Shown one piece after another: positions 48,471 to 56,891 of a stretch of 64,000 nt of DNA (position 1 is its first letter; each line of letters starts with the position of its first letter). Made by a program: the position numbers and the translations under genes. Source of the stretch: Clostridia bacterium. GTDB lineage: Bacteria > Bacillota_A > Clostridia > Oscillospirales > CAG-272. The stretch spans positions 1 to 64,000 of the forward strand of contig JAFTRQ010000193.1 in assembly GCA_017462125.1 (NCBI GenBank). Direction: 5' to 3'. The notes beneath the pieces are model-generated. The model saw only the letters and a list, made by a program, of their open reading frames with translations, did not search any database and was not told the DNA's origin.

Positions 48471-50369
48471 ATGGAAAAAATCAGAATTCAGGATGATCTT
48501 TATAATTTCGTCAACGGCGAGGCCCTTGAAAAGCTCGTTATTCCCGACGACAAGCCATACGCGGGTGGTTTTGCAGAGCTTTCTGACGGCGTTGAAAAGA
48601 TTATGATGGACGAGTTTGCCACTATGACCGAAAGCAAGGCATATCCCAATGAATATATCAAGAGAGCCTGTGAGCTTTATGCAATAGCGAAGGATGCTGA
48701 CAGAAAAGAAAAGCACGGCATTACTCCTGCTTTGAAGAACCTTGCAGTTCTCGATGAGATCAAAACGGTTGAGGACTTCAGCAAAAAGTATAAAGCATTG
48801 TCCTTAAAGGGTATTCCTACCCCTCTGAGCATCGGTGTTGATACCGATATGAAGAATACCAAGCAGCACCTTGTATATATTCAGGGAGCAGGAGTCATTC
48901 TCCCCGATGCATCCTACTATAAGCCCGAAATGGCAGAGCAGAAGGCACAAATCTTGGGAATTTGGACAAACGTTGCCAAGATGGTTATGACAAAGACCGA
49001 CCTTTCACCCGAGGATCAGGAGCTGTACGTAAACGATGCTCTTGCCTTTGACGAGATACTTGGTGGACTTGTAAAGACCAGTGAGGAGTGGGCAAGATAC
49101 GTTGAAATGTACAATCCTATGGATGCGGGTAAGGTTGGAGAAATGCTTTCGACGATTGATTTTGACGGTATCCTTAAGGATCTGTTCGGACAGGTTCCCG
49201 CGACCGTCGTAGTTACCGAGCCCAGATTCTTTGGTGAGTTTGCAAAAGTGTTCAATGCGGAAACCTTCGATCTTTACAAGCATTGGGCATACGTTACGGG
49301 ACTTTTGAAATCCTGCACGTTCCTGTCCGAGGAGCTTCGCGATTTGGGTGGTGCATACGGTCGCGCAATTATGGGTATCGAGAAGATGCAATCTATAGAA
49401 AAATTTGCGTACAACACGGCATCGGGTATGTATTCCGATCCCGTGGGTATCTACTATGGCGAAAAATATTTCGGCGAAGAGGCAAAAAAGGACATCACCG
49501 AGATCGTTTATCAGATTATCGACACCTACAAGACTCGCATCAAGACCAACGATATCCTTGGGGATGAATCCAAGGAGAAGGCGATCCTCAAGCTGTCGAA
49601 GATGGGCGTTAAGATGGGTTATCCCGACAAGCCGAGAGCTATCTACGATAAGCTTGTTTTCAATCCCGACGATTCACTCTTTGATATTATGCTTTCTCTG
49701 AAGGAGATCAGAGAATTGGACGCGCTCAGTAAGCTGGATAAGCCCACCGAGCCCGAAAATTGGGCGATGCCGGGACATATGGTCAACGCTTGCTACGATC
49801 CCTTTGTTAACGATATTACCTTCCCCGCGGCGATCCTTCAGGCACCCTTCTATTCCTTGAAGCAGACCAGAAGCGAGAATCTCGGCGGCATTGGCGGTGT
49901 GATCGGTCACGAGATCTCCCATGCCTTTGATAGCAACGGTGCTAAGTGCGATGAAAACGGAAATATCAACGATTGGTGGACAGAGGACGACTTCAAACGC
50001 TTTGATGCCAAGGTTCAGAAGATGATTGAACAGTTTGACGGTATCGAGCTTCCTTGGGGTAAGGTCAACGGTGCGTTTATCGTCAGCGAGAATATGGCGG
50101 ATAACGGCGGTATGTCGGTCACTCTCGATATTATGTCAAGAACGGAGGGCGTATCCTACGAGGATTATTTCTGCAATTGGGCGAGAGTTTGGTGTGAGAA
50201 GGCAAAGGAGGAATATCTTAAGATGTTGCTTGCGGTAGACGTTCACGGCCCCTGCATACTTCGTGCGAATATGCCTCCCAGAAACTTCCCTGAGTGGTAT
50301 AAGACCTTTGACGTAAAGGATACCGATCAAATGTATCTGCCCGAGGATAAGAGAATCGTTATTTGGTAA
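48471..50369 (+). CDS. pepO: M13 family zinc endopeptidase (neprilysin/PepO type)
   Basis: This 632-residue metallopeptidase has the zinc motif HEISH at 480-484 and the second ligand E540 in ENMADNGG, as in neprilysin and PepO. The chain runs from the N-terminal DDLYNFVNGEALEK to the C-terminal DVKDTDQMYLPEDKR, full length for the family. There is no signal peptide or membrane anchor, so it is cytoplasmic like lactococcal PepO. It probably degrades imported peptides of moderate size. TAAGGAG precedes the start at 48471; the longer open frame overlaps its promoter. Confidence 0.94.
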   Translation: MEKIRIQDDLYNFVNGEALEKLVIPDDKPYAGGFAELSDGVEKIMMDEFATMTESKAYPNEYIKRACELYAIAKDADRKEKHGITPALKNLAVLDEIKTVEDFSKKYKALSLKGIPTPLSIGVDTDMKNTKQHLVYIQGAGVILPDASYYKPEMAEQKAQILGIWTNVAKMVMTKTDLSPEDQELYVNDALAFDEILGGLVKTSEEWARYVEMYNPMDAGKVGEMLSTIDFDGILKDLFGQVPATVVVTEPRFFGEFAKVFNAETFDLYKHWAYVTGLLKSCTFLSEELRDLGGAYGRAIMGIEKMQSIEKFAYNTASGMYSDPVGIYYGEKYFGEEAKKDITEIVYQIIDTYKTRIKTNDILGDESKEKAILKLSKMGVKMGYPDKPRAIYDKLVFNPDDSLFDIMLSLKEIRELDALSKLDKPTEPENWAMPGHMVNACYDPFVNDITFPAAILQAPFYSLKQTRSENLGGIGGVIGHEISHAFDSNGAKCDENGNINDWWTEDDFKRFDAKVQKMIEQFDGIELPWGKVNGAFIVSENMADNGGMSVTLDIMSRTEGVSYEDYFCNWARVWCEKAKEEYLKMLLAVDVHGPCILRANMPPRNFPEWYKTFDVKDTDQMYLPEDKRIVIW

Positions 50370-50376
50370 TTAATAA

Positions 50377-50412
50377 AACAACGGCTCTTCTCAATTGAGA
50401 AGAACCGTTGTT
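50377..50412. terminator. Terminator after M13 gene
   Basis: A long palindrome, AACAACGGCTCTTCTC with its near-complement around AATT, lies 8 bases after the stop. Confidence 0.75.
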
Positions 50413-50442
50413 TCAGCTTATGGTTTTTGGAAAGCATAGGAG

Positions 50443-50486
50443 TGCGGGGAAGGAAAACTTTTTTCAAAAAGTTTTTCTTCCCCGCA
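50443..50486. terminator. Long purine-rich hairpin, end of tyrS
   Basis: The arms TGCGGGGAAGGAAAAC.. and complement surround TTTTTTCAAAAA. It lies 8 bases past the tyrS stop (minus strand) and is a further member of the hairpin family at 13122 and 47913. Confidence 0.65.
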
Positions 50487-50493
50487 AATCACA

Positions 50494-51717
50494 TTACTTA
50501 AAAATAACTCTCATATAAGACTTCTTACCGCGTCTGAGGAGCTTACCTTCTGCAAGGTCCTCCTTGGAGTAGAAGGTCTTGATATCGGCGATCTTTTCTC
50601 CGTCAACGGAAACACCACCCTGCTGTACAGCCTGACGAGCTTCACTCTTGGACTTCACGAGACCGCTCTTTACGAGCATCGTAAGGATGTCGGTCTTGCC
50701 GTCGAAGATAAAGTCTTCCTCGGACAGTTCAACCGTGGGAGCATCCGCGCCGCCGCCCTGGCCGAAGAGTGCCTTTGCCTGCTCCTGCGCCTTGGTTGCT
50801 TCCTCGTCGCCGTGAACAAGCTTTGTAAGCTCATAAGCGAGAATTTCCTTGGCGGTGTTCAGCTGGCTGCCTTCCCAAGAATCCATCTCGTTGATCTGCT
50901 CAAGGGGCAGGAATGTCAGCATACGGATGCACTTCAGCACGTCTGCATCGCCAACGTTTCTCCAATACTGGTAGAAATCGTAGGGGCTTGTCTTGTTGGG
51001 ATCGAGCCAAACTGCGCCCGACGCGGTCTTACCCATCTTTTTACCCTCGCTGTTAAGGAGCAGAGTGATGGTCATAGCGTGCGCATCCTTGCCAAGCTTA
51101 CGTCTGATCAGCTCGGTACCGCCAAGCATATTGGACCACTGGTCGTCGCCGCCAAACTGAAGGTTACAGCCGTGGGTCTGGAAGAGACGGTAGAAGTCGT
51201 AGGACTGCATGATCATATAGTTGAATTCAAGGAAGGAAAGGCCCTTTTCCATTCTCTGCTTGTAGCACTCTGCGGTCAACATTCTGTTGACAGAGAAGCA
51301 AGCGCCAACGTCGCGGAGCACCTCGACGTAATTCAGGTCAAGAAGCCAATCGGCATTGTTGACCATTTCAGCTTTGCCTTCGCCAAACTCGATGAATTTC
51401 TCCATCTGCTTCTTAAAGCAATCGCAGTTGTGCTGAATGGTTTCACGGGTCATCATCGATCTCATATCGGTTCTGCCGGAGGGGTCGCCGACCATAGCAG
51501 TACCGCCGCCGATCAGTGCGATGGGCTTGTTGCCTGCCATCTGAAGTCTCTTCATAAGGCAGAGCGCCATAAAGTGACCAACGTGCAGGGAGTCTGCTGT
51601 GGGGTCGAAGCCGATGTAGAAGGTTGCCTTGCCCTCGTTGACCAGCTTTTTGATCTCTTCTTCATTTGTGGTCTGCGCGATCAGGCCGCGAGCCACGAGC
51701 TCTTCATAAATCTGCAT
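50494..51717 (-). CDS. tyrS: Tyrosyl-tRNA synthetase
   Basis: TyrRS charges tRNA-Tyr. The 407-residue protein has the class I motifs as HVGH (in DSLHVGHFMALCLM) and KMGKT in place of KMSKS, an anticodon-binding helical region and a C-terminal S4-like domain (VKSGLVKSKSEARQAVQQGGVSVDGEKI). The start at 51717 is given by GGAAAGGAA and the family length; the upstream frame extension is leader. Expression is governed by the Tyr T-box upstream. Confidence 0.96.
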   Translation of the reverse strand: MQIYEELVARGLIAQTTNEEEIKKLVNEGKATFYIGFDPTADSLHVGHFMALCLMKRLQMAGNKPIALIGGGTAMVGDPSGRTDMRSMMTRETIQHNCDCFKKQMEKFIEFGEGKAEMVNNADWLLDLNYVEVLRDVGACFSVNRMLTAECYKQRMEKGLSFLEFNYMIMQSYDFYRLFQTHGCNLQFGGDDQWSNMLGGTELIRRKLGKDAHAMTITLLLNSEGKKMGKTASGAVWLDPNKTSPYDFYQYWRNVGDADVLKCIRMLTFLPLEQINEMDSWEGSQLNTAKEILAYELTKLVHGDEEATKAQEQAKALFGQGGGADAPTVELSEEDFIFDGKTDILTMLVKSGLVKSKSEARQAVQQGGVSVDGEKIADIKTFYSKEDLAEGKLLRRGKKSYMRVIFK

Positions 51718-51728
51718 AATTTCCTTTC

Positions 51729-51840
51729 CACACCTTTCTTTCAAGAAAGGTGTGCCAAAGAGCTTTCCCAAGGATAGCTTGGTAGCGAAACCGTTTTACG
51801 ATATAAAACGGGTATTGATCCTTGAGTTCAAGCTTTGGCT
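51729..51840 (-). other. Structured element in the tyrS leader, between T-box and start codon
   Basis: A perfect 12-bp hairpin CACACCTTTCTT / AAGAAAGGTGTG (51729-51754) is followed by a larger fold. In that fold GCCAAAG..GCTT (from 51755) pairs with AAGCTTTGGC (to 51840), enclosing ACCGTTTTA / TAAAACGGGT. It is not part of a standard T-box and looks like an inserted RNA-structure repeat. Confidence 0.5.
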
Positions 51841-51887
51841 TATATATACTTTTATTTTTTTACAGGCTGATTTTCTCTATGTCGAGA

Positions 51888-52167
51888 AAATAAAAACGCC
51901 TTGGGAAAATCCCCAAGGACGCCATAGCGTGTTACCACCTTGATTTACCCGTCGGTCGCCCGACGAGCCTTACAGACTCTGTGAGTCCTTTGATATAACG
52001 GTCAACCCCGCCGCCGCCTACCCATCCTGCCTTGCGACACAGACTTCGGAGCGGTGCTCGCGAACGTATTCAAAAACGCGCCTCACGCACCTCTCATCAT
52101 CCGGTAACTTTCTGTTTTTCGGCATCGCTTTTTACTTGCTTCGGTCATAGCATCTCACATCATATGC
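51888..52167 (-). promoter_or_regulatory. Tyrosine T-box riboswitch
   Basis: The minus strand carries the T-box antiterminator sequence AAGGTGGTAACACG and, after it, a terminator stem (GTCCTTGGGGATTTTCCCAAGG) with a T-run. Upstream is a long stem I with a GAATAC specifier loop; the UAC (Tyr) specifier is the complement of 52066-52068. This agrees with the tyrS gene it precedes. Uncharged tRNA-Tyr should stabilise the antiterminator and allow transcription. Confidence 0.93.
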
Positions 52168-52173
52168 TTATAC

Positions 52174-52202
52174 AGTATATCACATATTTTGCCGATTGTC
52201 AA
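52174..52202 (-). promoter_or_regulatory. Sigma-A promoter of the T-box/tyrS transcript
   Basis: The minus strand shows TTGACA (52197-52202), a 17-base spacer and TATACT (52174-52179). The remaining 52203-52350 is AT-rich and holds no gene. Confidence 0.82.
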
Positions 52203-52350
52203 CTGTTTTTTTGCATCGCTTTTGCTTTTTTGCCGTAATGTTTTCAACATTTGGAATTTCATACGTTGAAAATCGCGCCCCCTTGAGGGGAGCATTTTAT
52301 GGCGGCATATAAAAATCGTGTATTGTTTTGCAGTTTTTTCAACGGTGTTA

Positions 52351-52379
52351 TTGACAAATCAAAACGATTTTATTATAAT
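52351..52379 (+). promoter_or_regulatory. Sigma-A promoter of the AraC/SASA cluster
   Basis: A perfect TTGACA (52351-52356), a 17-base spacer and a perfect TATAAT (52374-52379) lie 60 bases before the AraC gene. Confidence 0.82.
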
Positions 52380-52438
52380 GAATATAATACGTATTGAAGC
52401 GTTGACCGTATAAAAATTCTGCACAAGGAGGGGTGACT

Positions 52439-53230
52439 ATGATGATCGCGACAGCCAAGGATCCGTTGGCGCAAAAGCTATTACCGATCGTGATGTTGAC
52501 CGTGGGAATAAACTATGAGCAAAATCCGATCTGCCGCCCTGACGGTGCGATATTTCATCAGATATTTTACGTGGAAAGTGGGGAAGGTGTTCTGGTGACG
52601 CCGGAGGGATCCTTTGATCTGACACCGGGTATGGCGGTGTTTATGCGTCGGGACGTTCCTGTGGAGTATTACGGAATGGACCACACGTTTGAAAGCGCAT
52701 GGGTGACCTTTAACGGGGTAGGTGTAGACAGCATTTTGGAATACCTCGGCGCGGAAAACTTTGCTTTTTTGAAAAGCAGATCGGTCTATCCAATGATCGT
52801 AAACGCATATAAGCTTGCCGATAGGGGAGCCTCACCGGAGCTTTTGTCAAGATGTGCATACGACGTGTTGACCGCCTTTTTTCATGAATTAAATACAGAG
52901 CATAGATCTCCGATCTTGATCCGTGCCAAGGATTATATTGAGGAGCACTACAATGAAAATATTTCCGTGTCGGATCTGGCACGGGAGCTTGGGATCTCGG
53001 AATCCTTGTTGTTCCGGCTGTTTCGTGAAGGTGAGAGGCAGACGCCGTCGGATTGCCTGCGAAATGTCAGAATTCGTCGCGCCGAGCAGCTCCTTCTGTC
53101 ACAGCCTGATCTTAAGATCACGGAGTTGGCTCTACGGTGCGGTTTTTCTGATGCCGCATATTTTTGCAAGGTGTTCAAAAATGAAACGGGAATGACACCT
53201 AAAACATATCAAAGCAGATTTGTTCAGTAA
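52439..53230 (+). CDS. AraC family transcriptional regulator
   Basis: This 263-residue regulator has a cupin-like N-terminal domain (GAIFHQIFYVESGEGVL, about residues 35-55). The AraC DNA-binding pair lies at about 165-262 (LARELGISESLLFRLFREGE and CGFSDAAYFCKVFKNETG). ATG 52439 is chosen because AAGGAGG lies 7 bases upstream. It leads the large carbohydrate cluster and is followed after 33 bases by an esterase gene, so it probably controls the genes behind it. Confidence 0.9.
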   Translation: MMIATAKDPLAQKLLPIVMLTVGINYEQNPICRPDGAIFHQIFYVESGEGVLVTPEGSFDLTPGMAVFMRRDVPVEYYGMDHTFESAWVTFNGVGVDSILEYLGAENFAFLKSRSVYPMIVNAYKLADRGASPELLSRCAYDVLTAFFHELNTEHRSPILIRAKDYIEEHYNENISVSDLARELGISESLLFRLFREGERQTPSDCLRNVRIRRAEQLLLSQPDLKITELALRCGFSDAAYFCKVFKNETGMTPKTYQSRFVQ

Positions 53231-53263
53231 TCGGCTGTAATAATATAAAGCGGAGGTAGCATA

Positions 53264-54007
53264 ATGATCGATATTATTATTTTTGGCGGGCAGAGCAATA
53301 TGGAAGGGCAGACCGAGAGCTGTCCCGATCCCAATCCCGTAGTAAGCGGCGCGTATGAGTACAGGTATCAGACGGACGAGCTGATTCCCTTGAAGCATCC
53401 AACGGGAGAGGACCTGTTCGAAGGATGGCTGGAGAGCGCTGATCAGGGCAGAGGCTCCTTGCTTCCCGCCTTTTGTCGTGCATACGTGGAGGAAAGTGGC
53501 AGAGACGTGATCGCTGTCCATGCAGCCAAGGGTGCTACAACTGTGGAGCAGTGGTTGCCCGGTGTAACGCCGCTTTACGACAGCGCAAAGGAAAAGATCC
53601 TTGCGGCATTTGCAAAAGCCGATACAATGGATCAAACCGTAAATAGGATACTGTACGTTTGGTTGCAGGGAGAGTCCGATGCCATTGCAAGGGTGGATGA
53701 GGAGCTGTATCTTCAGCGCTTGATCACATATAAGAATGCATTGAAGCGCGATCTTTGTATCGACAGATTCGGCATTATTCGGGTGGGATATTTTTCAGCG
53801 GACCATGCGTGTGACGAGGCGATTATGCGCGCACAGGATAAGGCTCCGACGGTTGATCGCGATTTCGTGATGCTGACCGATATTTGTGCCGAAATGAGCT
53901 TGGATAAAACCTACATCAATCCCGAGGCGCACGGACATTATAACAATCTTGCTATGGAGATTATCGGCGAGACTGCGGGACGGGAATTGGCCAAACAAAT
54001 TGGATAA
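53264..54007 (+). CDS. Carbohydrate acetyl esterase of the SASA/CE6-like SGNH group
   Basis: This 247-residue hydrolase belongs to the sialate O-acetylesterase/acetylxylan esterase group. The nucleophile is S11 in GGQSNMEG, the oxyanion block is VWLQGESDA, and the catalytic histidine lies in NPEAHGHYNN near the C-terminus. Such enzymes strip acetyl groups from xylan, pectin or sialic acids so that glycosidases can act. It has no signal peptide, consistent with work on imported oligosaccharides. Confidence 0.87.
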   Translation: MIDIIIFGGQSNMEGQTESCPDPNPVVSGAYEYRYQTDELIPLKHPTGEDLFEGWLESADQGRGSLLPAFCRAYVEESGRDVIAVHAAKGATTVEQWLPGVTPLYDSAKEKILAAFAKADTMDQTVNRILYVWLQGESDAIARVDEELYLQRLITYKNALKRDLCIDRFGIIRVGYFSADHACDEAIMRAQDKAPTVDRDFVMLTDICAEMSLDKTYINPEAHGHYNNLAMEIIGETAGRELAKQIG

Positions 54008-54045
54008 GCCGGGTTGTCAATATGAGCATAGCTAAGGAGTTCAGC

Positions 54046-54190
54046 GTGAAAATTACTTTTCACTTATAGGTAATTTAACTGTTTCGCGCGCGAATTTTGC
54101 CTTGCCGGCAAAATTCATCGATTACTATTTGTGCCGCCACGGGGTTCCTCGAAGCGAATTAGTTGAGCTTTTGAGGTTCCCGTGTGCGGC
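54046..54190. repeat. Cluster of three consecutive hairpins
   Basis: Three different stem-loops fill the spacer before the 893-residue protein. They are GTGAAAA / TTTTCAC (54046-54063), GAATTTTGCC / GGCAAAATTC (54092-54116) and an imperfect larger stem GCCGC..ACGGG / CCCGTG..GCGGC (54133-54190). None has a terminator T-run. They may lower readthrough from the AraC-SASA pair or be repeat debris. Confidence 0.6.
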
Positions 54191-54205
54191 GGAACGGAGA
54201 TTAAG

Positions 54206-56887
54206 ATGAGAATGGAAAAGGAAGGCATCTCTGCGATCACCTTTTCGGACAGAAGACTTGGCTTTTATGAAAGCTTTGAGAAGGTGCTTTTTGAGGTTGC
54301 GTTTGGTGAGAAGCTGTGCGATGCTTCTTATATTCTCGACGTAATGAACGGTTGGGGTGAGAAGGTCAGAACGGTTTCTTTGCCTGTGAAAGCGGGAACA
54401 GACAAAATTTCGATAAATTTGGGGGCGTTTCCTCTCGGCTGGTACAGGCTTTATCTGCACAGACAGGATAGCACGGAGATCATAAATGACTATATGGCAT
54501 TCATCGTAACCGTGCCTCTGTCCGAGAGAAAATACAAGGACACCTGTATTGCGGCAGACGTGGCGGCGGAATATGAGCCTAAAACTATGGCTTACGGCGA
54601 GGAGTTCGTTCGCACTCTGCTCCTTCAGGGCTTTGATTGGATCCGCGGCAGAACGAATATATGCAAGTGGGGCGAGGAGACCTTGGATTTCCGTAAAAAG
54701 GTCTCTGCGGCGGGCATCAAGGTAACGTCACTGTCTACCAACGATATGTATAATATGCCTAAGATCAAATCGATGGATCTGCGAGATACGTATCGTACTT
54801 ATAAGGAAGGTCCGTCGCTCAACGAGATCTCGTCCGAAATGTATGAGCTGCAGAACGAGTCGGATCTGTTCTTCAATACGCCGGCGCTCCCTGATGCCTT
54901 GACCGCATACAGCAAAGCGGCTGTGATCGGTCTGACAGATTCGGGCAAGGATCCTTTTGTATCTATGACGGGAATGGCATTCTGCACCGATGCGATCTAT
55001 TACGATCTTCAGCTGCAGAACGGTATTCTGGATTACAGCAACATTTACAATTACCACGGATATGAGGGAATCGAAAGCAAAGCAAGCTATGCCAGGAAAG
55101 CTGTGCTGGCATATTCACCCGAAGGTGCAACAAGAGCGATCTATATGACCGAAAACGGTAAAAAGGTTTGGGCAGACCAAAATGAGATCGTATACGAGAA
55201 TCAGCAATTTGAAATGTGCAGATATGCTATGACAGCCTCTGCCAAGATCCTTGCCGAGGGTACGGATAAGTGGTTTTGGTTCATAGCCCGTGCGTTCCTT
55301 GAAACAGGTGGAGGCTTTGGCAATATGCATGCGTGGACACATCAGCCGTATCCCGTGGCATCCACCCTATCCAATCTGACGCATCAGCTTGGTATGGCTA
55401 AGTATATCGGCAAGCTGGCAGATCTGCCCGAAAAAACTTGGGGATACCTATTTGATCACGGAGAGCACGACGTTGCGATCCTCTATTCCCGCGGTGAAAG
55501 CACGGTTAAGCTTTTGGCAGAGCGGTTGACTGTGGTCGATATGTTTGGCGGCGAGAGGACTCTTACAGCGGACGAAAGCGGCTATATTACGCTTGTGGCA
55601 ACCAAGGATCCTGTCTTTGTGGTTTTCCATGATCGGGTAGCCGAATCGATTTGCTATAAGAGTGCTTACGAGGTCACAAGATGTGAAAAGCTGACCTTTA
55701 CCGATACGCAACGCGTGGTGCTCAACGCGATATGGGAGGATCAGGATCTGATGAACTCTCTCATTATGCAAAAGGGCTATCTGTTTGATGAAACCGACGA
55801 GCAGAGAGTGACGTTGCGTATCTATAATCTTAACGACAAGCCCGTCAGCGGCAGAGCGTACGTAGAGAAGGAATATAGTGACCACTTTGACGTGACCGTC
55901 AAAAATGCCGAATTTACCGCGGAGGCTTGGGGCAGGGCAGACGTTGAGATCGTATTGAAAACAACGGGCAAGGCGATGATGAACAGCGCAGGTGACCTGA
56001 AATTCGGAGTGGTGTTGGATAATGGAGAGGAGCCCTCCGCTGCGGTCTGCCGCTATTGGTTCAAGGCGGATGATATGAACGTGGCGGATGAGGACATTGT
56101 CAGATTCGAGGGCTTTATGGATGAATCCAATTGGAATCTGAAGAATATTATGACTCCCGGATCTATGAGTATGGATGCGAATGAGGCTGAGCAGAGTATA
56201 ACGATCAAAGCAGATCACGGCGGATCCTATGCGCAATGGTTCTTCCCGGAATATTTCGTCAAGAATCCCGAGATCCTTGATGGCGCTGACGGAATCGTTT
56301 TCCGCAGAAAGCATTCTGCGGATGTCAAGACCAAGTTGACCGCGTTTGTGTGCTTAAAGGATGGCAGGTCCTATTGGAGCGGTGACGCTTCGGGTGTGAA
56401 GATGACCGAGGATTGGAAAACCGTCACCTTCCCGTGGGAGACCTTCATGATCTTTGCTTCTCCCGAAGGCTTTAACGACCCGAGACCCTTTGATCCCAAG
56501 CAGATCTATATGGTGCGCATCGGCGCAAGCGGCACACCCAAGGATTTCATCCCCGACACCACCGTCAAGGATTTCGGAATCTATTATGATCGGTTCAATG
56601 CTACTGTAGCGCATCCCGGCCGAATTACGGTAGACGGGGTGGAAGAGGCATATCATTATTCCGATTCCAAGAATTTGCACGTTGTTGCAACGCTTCCGGA
56701 GGACGTGATCGGAGACGTACGCGTACATCTTGGAAAAACGCCGTATGGGAAATGGACGCTTTGCGGAAATCGGGTCGAGATCGATCTGACGAGTCTTGGC
56801 AGAGGTGAATATGTCCTGCAGGTATCCGGCAAGACAAGAATGAACTACAGATACGCAAAATATACAACGTTTTATATTGAAGGATGA
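54206..56887 (+). CDS. Large carbohydrate-active-type protein, family not recognised
   Basis: This 893-residue protein lies inside a sugar-degradation cluster but shows no catalytic signature I can assign. Residues about 130-450 read like a TIM barrel with aromatic-rich strands (LLQGFDWIRGRTN, WFWFIARAFLETGGGFGNMHAW). Beta-sandwich regions follow: about 540-640, a carbohydrate-binding-like domain at 660-810 (ITIKADHGGSYAQWFFPEYF), and a last module ending MNYRYAKYTTFYIEG. No signal peptide. The start at 54206 follows ACGGAG; the GTG at 54182 falls inside a hairpin. It is probably a new or distant glycoside hydrolase. Confidence 0.6.
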   Translation: MRMEKEGISAITFSDRRLGFYESFEKVLFEVAFGEKLCDASYILDVMNGWGEKVRTVSLPVKAGTDKISINLGAFPLGWYRLYLHRQDSTEIINDYMAFIVTVPLSERKYKDTCIAADVAAEYEPKTMAYGEEFVRTLLLQGFDWIRGRTNICKWGEETLDFRKKVSAAGIKVTSLSTNDMYNMPKIKSMDLRDTYRTYKEGPSLNEISSEMYELQNESDLFFNTPALPDALTAYSKAAVIGLTDSGKDPFVSMTGMAFCTDAIYYDLQLQNGILDYSNIYNYHGYEGIESKASYARKAVLAYSPEGATRAIYMTENGKKVWADQNEIVYENQQFEMCRYAMTASAKILAEGTDKWFWFIARAFLETGGGFGNMHAWTHQPYPVASTLSNLTHQLGMAKYIGKLADLPEKTWGYLFDHGEHDVAILYSRGESTVKLLAERLTVVDMFGGERTLTADESGYITLVATKDPVFVVFHDRVAESICYKSAYEVTRCEKLTFTDTQRVVLNAIWEDQDLMNSLIMQKGYLFDETDEQRVTLRIYNLNDKPVSGRAYVEKEYSDHFDVTVKNAEFTAEAWGRADVEIVLKTTGKAMMNSAGDLKFGVVLDNGEEPSAAVCRYWFKADDMNVADEDIVRFEGFMDESNWNLKNIMTPGSMSMDANEAEQSITIKADHGGSYAQWFFPEYFVKNPEILDGADGIVFRRKHSADVKTKLTAFVCLKDGRSYWSGDASGVKMTEDWKTVTFPWETFMIFASPEGFNDPRPFDPKQIYMVRIGASGTPKDFIPDTTVKDFGIYYDRFNATVAHPGRITVDGVEEAYHYSDSKNLHVVATLPEDVIGDVRVHLGKTPYGKWTLCGNRVEIDLTSLGRGEYVLQVSGKTRMNYRYAKYTTFYIEG

Positions 56888-56891
56888 ATAG

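Noticed and set aside
54182..54208. GTG at 54182 as start of the 893-residue protein
   Set aside because: It lies within the right arm of a hairpin and has no ribosome site, whereas ATG 54206 follows ACGGAG at correct spacing.
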